Assembly (NCBI GenBank): GCA_021432635.1
Contig: MU270125.1
Location: 81,770 to 145,769 of the forward strand
Direction: 5' to 3'
DNA from: Thozetella sp. PMI_491
Lineage: Eukaryota > Ascomycota > Sordariomycetes > Chaetosphaeriales > Chaetosphaeriaceae
DNA: 64,000 nucleotides
The translations under genes were made by a program, and so were the position numbers. Shown piece by piece: positions 56,406 to 64,000 of the stretch (position 1 is its first letter; every line of letters begins with the position of its first letter). Under the pieces are notes generated by a model. That model had not been told where the DNA came from. It did no database searches and was given only the letters and a program-made list of their open reading frames with translations.

Positions 56406-59400
56406 GGTGCAAAGGTAATGTTCAGGCGGCACAGGCTCGACAAGTTTGAGATGGACGAAGGTGTCTGGTTTTATTTACAATGGAAACAGGGGCTCAAGTA
56501 GATGTGGGGGCAGGAGGCGGGCATAAATAGCTTGGTATCGTAGTAAGCAGATGCTTAAGAATAAGGGGTAGAAAAGACAAAAGAACAGCCGCACTAAAGG
56601 CTGAGAGCCACACCTGTGAGGCTTGACACCATTTGGTTCGAATTGTCGGCGACAGCTGTGCGTATAGGCCAGAGAATCCCTATTGACTCCGGCTGACAGC
56701 GGCCCAGGTGGCCCATTATATGGGCCACCCGTAAAAAAAACTCTGCAATGAGTAGCACTCTTTTCATCAATATCAACGACCAGCAGACTGAAAGCGACCT
56801 AAGCCGCCAGCCCGGCAATAGATCAAAAAAGAAGGCAAAGGATATGCTCAACTCAGGGGCATTTGTCATCGAGATAGCCCCCGGAGTGGAGGAGAGTACC
56901 TAGACATGCCTCTCCAAAGACTGGAGTTGTAGCATCGGCTGGCCAGCTCGCTTGCTCAACAAAGTGCAAACAGTACTGCAGGAAATCGGTCCGTCCCTCC
57001 AAGGAATTGTCACGCGGTACTGGACGAAACGCCACGGAAGAGCACGGGGCAGAGGCTACCTTCTGAGGGCCGAAATAACATAGCAAGTCTTGCTAAGGAG
57101 CCCAAGTAGGGACGCAGAGGGGAGGAAAACGGGCTATGTGCGTGTAAGGCAAACCAGGTTGCGGTTCTGTAAGCACGAGGCGCGCGTCGACTTGCCACAT
57201 ATTCCTCGCATATCCACGAGGCTTGATCAAATCATGTTTCAGTTTCGGGAGACTGCCTAAGCACTCTGAACGGCCTGGGGCCGAGTGCGGTCCGAAACCA
57301 AGATTCTGAATGCACGGCGTCATGTATGGAGCATCCCTTCGGGAGAGACACAGTGTGACAACAGGGGGGAGTGGGGTTCGTCTACCGGTTCCCGATCTGG
57401 AATTTGGGTCCTGTTCTCCCTACGAAGTAGAGATTTATACGGAAGAGTAATCAGAATCATTTGTCTCTGAGATAGGCAGTACCCCCGACCCCCACCAGCT
57501 GACGGGTGGAGTGGAAGGGGAACGCGGTCAGATGGCGAACCATCCTGCCATGTTATCCGCTTGCTAGGCGCAAGATTCATAAATCAACGGCCAACCAGAT
57601 CCTAGGCGTAATGAACGAGTGTAACGCTCGTAGCTCTCGCAAACCCTTTCTGATTGGTAGCTGATAGCTAGTGTAACGAAGGTCGAGGTAAGCCATGCAC
57701 CAGGCAGTGACAGCTGCAGGCTTCCGTTCCACAAGCGAGCCCGTCAGAGCGCGGGCGGTCGCCTGAGGAAAAGCTCGGGGGGGGGTTGCCTGGTTGCCTA
57801 CGTAGGAGGCCCCTCAGGGACTGAGACATTTTTGCTAAAAGATCGCCGAGCCGTCCCGTTGGGGAAGCGGGAGAATCTAAGACATGCGGGATATATCAGC
57901 CAAAGGGCACCGTACGGCTGAGCTAGGTCCGGGGCTGGGACTTGGAGGGTTGCCACGCACGATCCGGGGCGGCGGAGCTTCACATCGGGGCAGAGCCAAA
58001 GCGAGGACCCAGCCGGTCGGTCTGCCGCCCCGTCAGTTCGCCGTTCGCACGCGGCAGCCACAGGGCACGGGCTACCCGTCGCCAGCCATTCCAGAGATCC
58101 TACATGACCGATGCGGCTAATATTGCGTGGCCTCTGCAGGACCAGAGCAGGGACTTTGCAGGTTCAGCTGGGCGGCCTCTGGCATCATCGTCCTCGACAT
58201 GCTTGACGTGTTTCAACACAAGCAACACGAGGAAATGGCGGCCGCCTGTCACCGGCCGTAAGTCATCGGCCGTAAGTCACCGGCCGTATTTACCGCTACT
58301 TCTACGCCGGTAGCTGTTGCCCCCGTGGTATTTCTGCACGATGATGGGGCGGTGCACAGGGCTACAGATGCCGTGGGAAGCGTATTGATTCCATTCGACC
58401 AAGATACGGATGGATCCCCGACATCATAGGCTCAGCTCGTTCGCAACAAATATTTGACGAACCAGCGGGTTGGACGGCGCTGCCGCACGGGAGCGCCCCT
58501 GGCAACTGCGCAGGCGATGCTGCAGGACCTTTCCATAAGGCGGAGAACAGTCAGCACAGGCCTCGGCACCTGCGGATCAATGGGAAGCAGTCTCGTCCGC
58601 CGGTTTATAAAGCTCTGCGCTGCCAGGACGAGGAGCAGGCCTGTTCTGCGGCCATGTGAGGCATTATGAGTTAGGCAACGCGCACGACTTCGCAACCCTG
58701 GCTCTTCTAGGATACCGAGGCTCATCGCCACATGCTTGGCGATCAGATAGAAATCGATACGGAGTAGGCCAGGTCACTGGAAAACGTGACTCAGTACAAG
58801 CCGCGCACATTTGAAAAATACGCATTGTACCGGTTTGCCCGAGCGGCTGCTGTGGAACACGTGGATTAGGTGCAGCACAGAAGAATATCCCGAGTCACTA
58901 CCGGGGACGGCAGCTTTAGCTGGAAACCCAGCAAGCGAGTTGGGACCGGGGCAGTTGGTTCGGATAATCTCATGGGTGGACTGAAAATATACCTGCACCC
59001 TACTCCCGCATCAAGCCACTACTATATCGTCCTCATCTTAAGTATTCAGATCTAGGAAGGTAATACGGTCTCGGCAGCATAGAATACATCCGCAACTTGC
59101 TTGTCCCTTGTTAGATGAAACATATAAGTCAAGGGGAGCGTTGCTCCATAACAAGCCAAATTTGGGCAACTTGGCCCAGTTAGGCCAATCTGACATCCAT
59201 GGTGTTGTACAGTGCTTCAGCTCATTGGAATCAACCACCCAAACAAGTAATGAGGCGAACGGGGATCGGTAGAACGTTGGCATACTATCATGTCACAAAG
59301 CACAGCTTGCATGTTTTCAAGGCGGCTTCCCACTTCCTGAGTCTCCAGGTTTCAGGGAACGTTACATATTATAGCCACTGCGCGACTATTCCTCTAGATA

Positions 59401-59571
59401 ATTGGTTCTGTGCCATGAGGCTGTGTTTTTGGATAAGCAGACCCCAGGGTTAGCAGGACAAAGTTCCCAGATGACGTATCCCGTTTTCCGGGCACGTCTT
59501 TCTGCTGTCCTACCCCCATCCATCCAAAAAGTCCCTAGTGGCCGTAGAGCGCAGTAGCTCGGCTTTTGTGT
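56406..59571. other. 3.2-kb intergenic region before the MFS gene
   Basis: No recognised gene. Contains a three-copy 14-bp repeat at 58250-58291. Confidence 0.5.
58250..58291. repeat. 14-bp tandem repeat x3
   Basis: Units CACCGGCCGTAAGT, CATCGGCCGTAAGT and CACCGGCCGTATTT. Each holds a CGGCCG palindrome. Confidence 0.85.
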
Positions 59572-61246
59572 CTATATTTGGTATCTAAAATTCAATGAAG
59601 CGTCTCCTCTTCCAGTGTCCGCCGCATGGTTGGTCAACTGAGCCCCCTTCTCACCGTTCTTCCGCTTTAAGACCCACCACAGGACCCAGGTCAGTGTCCA
59701 GGCAAGGGCAACACCCGTTAAGCTCACTGCGTGGCCTGTACGATAGTACGGCGCCTCTCTGGCGAGGTAGATCTGGCCGGCAATGACGCCACCGAGGTTC
59801 CCTATCGTCTGGTTCATCGCAATAGCGGTCGCACGCTTGTAGTGCGGGGCCGTATTTCCGCTGAGCCACGTTAGGTTGAGCCCGGGGTAGACATAACTGG
59901 TAACCACAATCAGGAAGCACGCAAAATAGTTCGCCGCCGGATTGTGTGTGCCTAAAAGTACGGCATAGCCGGCGACAACCGTAAGGCTAAAGGTCAAGAG
60001 GATCGGAGCTCGGGCCTGATAGCGATCTGCCAGATAGCCGGCAGCAAGCGCTCCGAACACGCCGGTTATGTAGATCGGGATGGTCAAGTATTGCGTTTCA
60101 AGCCCGGTGTGCCCGAGACCATTCACTATGTTGGGGAGGAAGGTGCTCATGCCTGCAGCAAAGGAGTCAGGCGACATGCACGGCTTGATTTTTCACCGCT
60201 GACGGACTCACTATACACCTGGGTGCACGCGGCGATCTGTATCGCTGACGAAAGCCAGCAAATTGGTGATGTGAGTGCTGCCTTGACATCTGTCCACGAG
60301 AACTCGTCATAGTTGCCTTGCGCACGCAAACGCTCCTTGCCCAGCCTGCGTTCCTCCGGGGTGAGGAAGTACGCCGTCTCGGGGCTGTCGGGGAACAGCC
60401 AATAGCTGGCGACGCCGAAGACGAATGAAATCAGACCTTCGATGAAGAACAGCCACCGCCACCCCGAGTAACCGCCGACCCCATTCAGCTGCGTCAAGGC
60501 ATATGCAAGCAGACCGCCAAAGGCGCCTGCGAGTGACATCGATACCATGAGGAGGATAGCTCGCTTCGCAATCTCCTCGCGCTTCCAGAACATCGAGACG
60601 TAGAGGTTGAGTGAGGGGAAGAAGGCGGATTCGCATACTCCTAGTAGGAGGCGGCAGACCACAAAGCCCGAATAGTTGCGGAGGAAGCCGCTGAAGGTTG
60701 TGACGAGGGACCAGCCGATCATGACTGTGGGAACTTGGAATCAAACAGTCAACTGGAGAACCGCGGTGCGCACTTCCAAGGCATCCTTACTCATGCGAGA
60801 CGGGCCGACCATCTTCAGGAGGATAGTTAGGGGAATTTCGAAGAGAACGTAGGTAGCATAAAAGATGGACACGCCGACTGTACTCAAGGTCAGATTCGAA
60901 ATGGCGGGCAGCTGCTATCTTCCCACCGGCCACACCTACCGTTATATTCGCTACCCTGAAGATGAAGCTCCGTCGCGAGACCCGCAACATTTGCATTGCC
61001 GACATTCACACGATCGATGAAGCTATAGAGCCATCAGAACATCGGTTAAAGCGGTCGAAGAGGACAGGGCGAGCATTTTCCGTACCTAATCATATATGTG
61101 ATCATATAAACCGGCACAATGTACAAATCATACTTGCGGACAAGGCTCCTTTCGAGCTGAGGGTCGTAACTTTCGGTCTCTGATCTAGCCGACTCGTTAT
61201 CAATCGCAGTCACCGAGGCGCTCTTGGGCTCTGAGCTGTCTGTCAT
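59572..61246 (-). CDS. MFS permease, anion:cation symporter (Dal5-like) family
   Basis: Plasma-membrane importer of the ACS/allantoate-permease branch of the major facilitator superfamily, whose members take up organic anions such as carboxylates, vitamins or allantoate. Minus-strand exons are 61246-61086, 61022-60940, 60877-60791, 60724-60212 and 60152-59572; all five join in frame and give 474 residues. The cytosolic N terminus is Ser/Glu-rich. ACS landmarks are SFIDRVNVGNANVAGLATEL after TM1, GVSIFYATYVLFEIPLTILL and FVVCRLLLGVCESAFFPSLN. The central loop carries LFPDSPETAYFLTPEERRL. The second half shows GVFGALAAGYLADRYQARAP and TAIAMNQTIGNLGGVIAGQI. The substrate cannot be read from sequence. 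It is divergent from the FAD monooxygenase gene across 853 nt. Confidence 0.9.
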
Positions 61247-62099
61247 AGTGGTATAGAGGGCGATGCTGATAACTCAAACCTGACAGAGGGTGCCCAGGAG
61301 AATGGGGTCAGAAACTACGCGCAACGGCCTCTTTATCGAATCAAAAAAAAAAAAAAAAAAAAAAACATCTGTCGTCCCAATGTTGTACGGTGGCACTTCA
61401 TTTTGCGTCACTTTAGGTTACTGCCAAGCATATACACATTGCGGATCAACAGCCGCCTAGTCGGGTCGAGCGTTGCCTACTACGGTTTAAGAAGCTCCTT
61501 TCTCATGGGACAATATGATCACGAAGAACAAGTGCAGATGGCGTCATGGTTTCTGGTGATGCTTGGGTCAGAGTCTTCCGGACACAAGCAGGATATGCGG
61601 GCTTGGTCTATATCCACCTTCGCACGCGTTTAGAACTACTACGGCATCCTCGCAAGGGACTAATAAAAGCTGCAAAGCTACGTAAGAGCTCCGGAAGTAG
61701 ACGGGGTATTACGGCGAGCCGTGTCGCTTATGTCTGTGCTTTTCTGTCCCTTGAGATTGAAATTATGCCGGTGAAAATAACGTCTACCATGGCACAACTC
61801 CGACCCCCTTCTCCGTATAAGATAAACAATGAATGGCGCAATCCGGCGCTGTGGAACGGGAACCCCCACGTCGCCGGCCCCGCTACGCTAACACCGGTCG
61901 GGTTCCAGAGCTCCGGGACCCCTGTCCGGTGCCGACCTCGCCGGGCTAAGGTAGTCAATCAGGCGATTGCGTGATGCAGCCAATCCCGTGCATGCCAGAT
62001 CTTGGGACAAGACCACCTAGGCTGTTTTTACTCGTCTCTCTGCGACCTGTTCACTGTAAGATCCCTTCGTCGCTACGGTTCAGCTGCACGGTTTACACC
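61247..62099. other. Divergent promoter of the MFS/monooxygenase pair
   Basis: 853 nt between the two divergent starts. Contains a run of 23 A at 61343-61365 on the plus strand, a poly(dA:dT) tract of the kind that keeps fungal promoters nucleosome-poor. No other gene. Confidence 0.55.
61343..61365. repeat. A23 homopolymer tract
   Basis: Uninterrupted run of 23 A about 100 nt upstream of the MFS start. The length is prone to sequencing error. Confidence 0.85.
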
Positions 62100-63544
62100 A
62101 TGTCGCCTTCGCCGCCAACACGAAAACTAAGAATCGCCATTGTTGGCGGAGGACTAGCAGGAGCTTCCGCGGCAGTGGCCTTATCGCGGCTCCCAGATAC
62201 GCAGGTCCGGGTGTACGAGCGCGCTCCGGCGCTGCGGGAGTCCGGCGCGCAGATTGCCGTGATGGTGACGGCGGTTAAGGTCCTCCGGCGCATGCTCTCG
62301 CCCGCTGCCTGGGATCACCTCCAGCAGGTTTTGTACCGAGGAGAGGGGACCGCAGGCATCCATCACCGGCACTGGAAGACGGGCGAGATTCTGGCTACCG
62401 CAGTCTCGCCTGATACCCCAAGGCATATGCAAGAGGGTAGAGCATCACGACCTCTGCTGCACAAGACGCTGATGATGGACGTACCGGATGGCATCGTCGA
62501 GTATGGACGAGAGGTAGTGCAGCTTGAGTCGCGGATGGACCAGTCTGGGGAGAAGAAAGTTGTGCTTCACTTCAATGATGGAGACACGCGAACCGCGGAT
62601 CTCGTGGTTTCCGCGGATGGGCTCTACTCGGTCAGTTTTCTCATCGAGCATTTCTTACCTGAACGTCACTGAGCAAGCTTCCGCAGAAAATCCGCAGACA
62701 ATACATTCCTGAAACTAGAGTCAGTTACAAGGGACTGGTCGCATATAGAAAAAACTTCCCATTGAAATTGGTGGCCCATATCAAAGATCTACCCACCGAC
62801 TCGTCTTCTTTTAGGAACGGACCAAATGTCGTTATTATATCTCGCCTTGAGCCGGGCAACTATTCGATTGCCGCATTTCTGCAAGAGCCGGAGGATTTTG
62901 CGAATACTCTGCGCTGGGAGCACGAATTGGGAGGCAGTGGCGTCGGCAGGCTGAAGAAAAAGCTGGCTGGCTGGCATCCTGTAGTCCAGCAGGTCGTCGA
63001 AGCGTTGCCGGGCATCGAGGCATATCCTCTTCAGGCGGCAAAATGGATGGAGAACCTCACCCGAGACGACTGCATCGCGTTTGTCGGTGATGCGGCGCAC
63101 CCCACAGCCGGAGGCTGGGGCACGGGGAGTGCCTTCTGCTTCGCCGACGTTTGGGCACTCTACCGATCACTTCACCGTACGCACACATCTAGGCTACCTA
63201 CCATCGCGTCGAATCTATCACCTGGGGCCCGCATCCCTCCTCCGGGTCGCGCTACGGGCGATGGTGCGGTGGAGTATAACGTGCCATATGCGCTGAATCT
63301 GTTCAACGAGACGCGGAGACACTTTTTACAGCGCGTGGAGCGCCAGTTCGAATATGATCGGGCGGATACGGCCTATATAATCGAGGCGATAGACGAAGAT
63401 GACGAATTCGTGCGTCGCTATCAGGAGCGCTACACGGTTAACTGGTGGATCTTGGAGCACGACGTTGATGCGCGGTGGCAAGAGGTTGAGGCTGAGCAGA
63501 GGCATTCGCACGCTAGTATGAATCAGACCAGGAGCCGCCTATGA
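62100..63544 (+). CDS. FAD-dependent monooxygenase, salicylate-hydroxylase-like
   Basis: Group A flavoprotein monooxygenase of the salicylate/p-hydroxybenzoate hydroxylase fold, which hydroxylates aromatic or related small molecules with NAD(P)H and O2. Exons are 62100-62630 and 62687-63544 (GTCAGT donor, GCAG acceptor), giving 462 residues. The FAD-binding dinucleotide fold is at the start: IAIVGGGLAGASAAVALSRL, with the acidic end of the second strand in VRVYERAP. The DG motif is ADLVVSADGLYS, immediately before the splice. The GD motif is DDCIAFVGDAAHPTAGGWGT. A Pro/Ser-rich stretch (about residues 345-365) follows FADVWALYRSLHR and may be a lineage-specific loop. No signal peptide. The frame upstream of 62100 has no ATG. 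Substrate unknown; the divergent permease suggests uptake plus breakdown or a small metabolite pathway. Confidence 0.9.
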
Positions 63545-64000
63545 TTTTAAGGGTCGTTGTCGAAGCGTATCTGGCTGCAGACCTCTTCTAATTAACGTTG
63601 AATTACTCTCCAAGGCTTTGGATTACGACATCTCGTGCAAATGATTCACTATAGCCCCGTCCGTCGTTCTCTACTCCCCTGATAAGATGGCTCGTGGAGG
63701 TCCGTATAATTGTATCGACCTAATTTGGGCTTGAGTTATCAGTCATAGGATACTCTCTAAGCCCCTCATCGATTTACACCAGGCGTGAAAGACTATGTAC
63801 CTGCACTAGTGTCGTTTGTCGCATGTCTTGTTTTGCCACTCTGGCACATCCAGCGGGACTAGATAGACTCTGTTGGAAACCACCTACCTAGGTGCATTGT
63901 ACCCACCGGCTAGTCACTGTATAGGTCTGAGTTGGTTCCGCAATAGCTACCTAGTCTTCTCGTCGTCTAGTTGCCGGCGTTGGTGATAGGCTGTACCCCC
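63545..64000. other. Intergenic region at the right edge
   Basis: 456 nt after the monooxygenase stop, with no gene-like features. Confidence 0.6.

Noticed and set aside
63177-63290. Possible second intron in the FAD monooxygenase
   Set aside because: A GTACGC donor is present, but no acceptor keeps frame at a plausible intron length, so the loop is kept as coding.

Overview
This window is nuclear DNA of a filamentous ascomycete (Pezizomycotina, most likely a Sordariomycete). The support is short 50-100 nt introns with CTAAC-type branch sites, housekeeping proteins that read like filamentous-fungal orthologues, a secreted GAS/Egh16-type protein known from plant-associated fungi, a HEI10-type meiotic RING protein (a family absent from budding yeast) and a Zn2Cys6 transcription factor. 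I recognise no transposon ORF, tRNA, rRNA or CRISPR array, and I see no AT-rich repeat-mutated blocks. All gene models are hand-spliced from the sequence and are phase-consistent, but they are unverified by transcripts. || Layout. 1-1559: 3' part of ANP1, a Golgi mannan polymerase subunit, cut by the window edge. 3994-4911: MTR3, an exosome ring subunit. 6321-8440: YND1 apyrase. 9477-10079: OPI10/Hikeshi. 11777-13318: DUF4743-Nudix hydrolase. 13661-14175: RPB8. 14537-15685: ELP4. 16128-17093: SEN34. 17472-20486: Asi3-like membrane RING protein. 21217-22102: U1A/U2B''-type RRM protein. 22410-23447: VMA8. 24001-26589: SYF1. 27080-27468: an 87-residue small protein. From 29420 the genes become sparser: a GAS/Egh16 secreted protein, an unknown coiled-coil protein, HEI10, and ULA1 (neddylation E1). 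Then a Zn2Cys6 transcription factor (45656-48089) sits alone between two gene-poor stretches of about 7.2 and 7.6 kb. After a doubtful acidic ORF and another 3.2 kb gap, the right end holds a divergent pair: an ACS-family MFS permease and an FAD monooxygenase. || Function. The first 27 kb is dense in core RNA and protein machinery (transcription, splicing, tRNA processing, exosome) and endomembrane functions (glycosylation, nucleotide hydrolysis, V-ATPase). The 29-38 kb part joins a meiotic crossover factor to a neddylation enzyme across one shared promoter. The right end looks like a small catabolic or accessory-metabolism unit. || The most unusual observations are four GC-AG introns among 34 inferred introns (two consecutive in ANP1), an 11-nt internal exon in VMA8, and the isolated regulator in about 17 kb of otherwise gene-poor sequence. 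I found no clearly new system. The gene deserts, the orphan coiled-coil protein beside HEI10 and the MFS/monooxygenase pair are the best leads.
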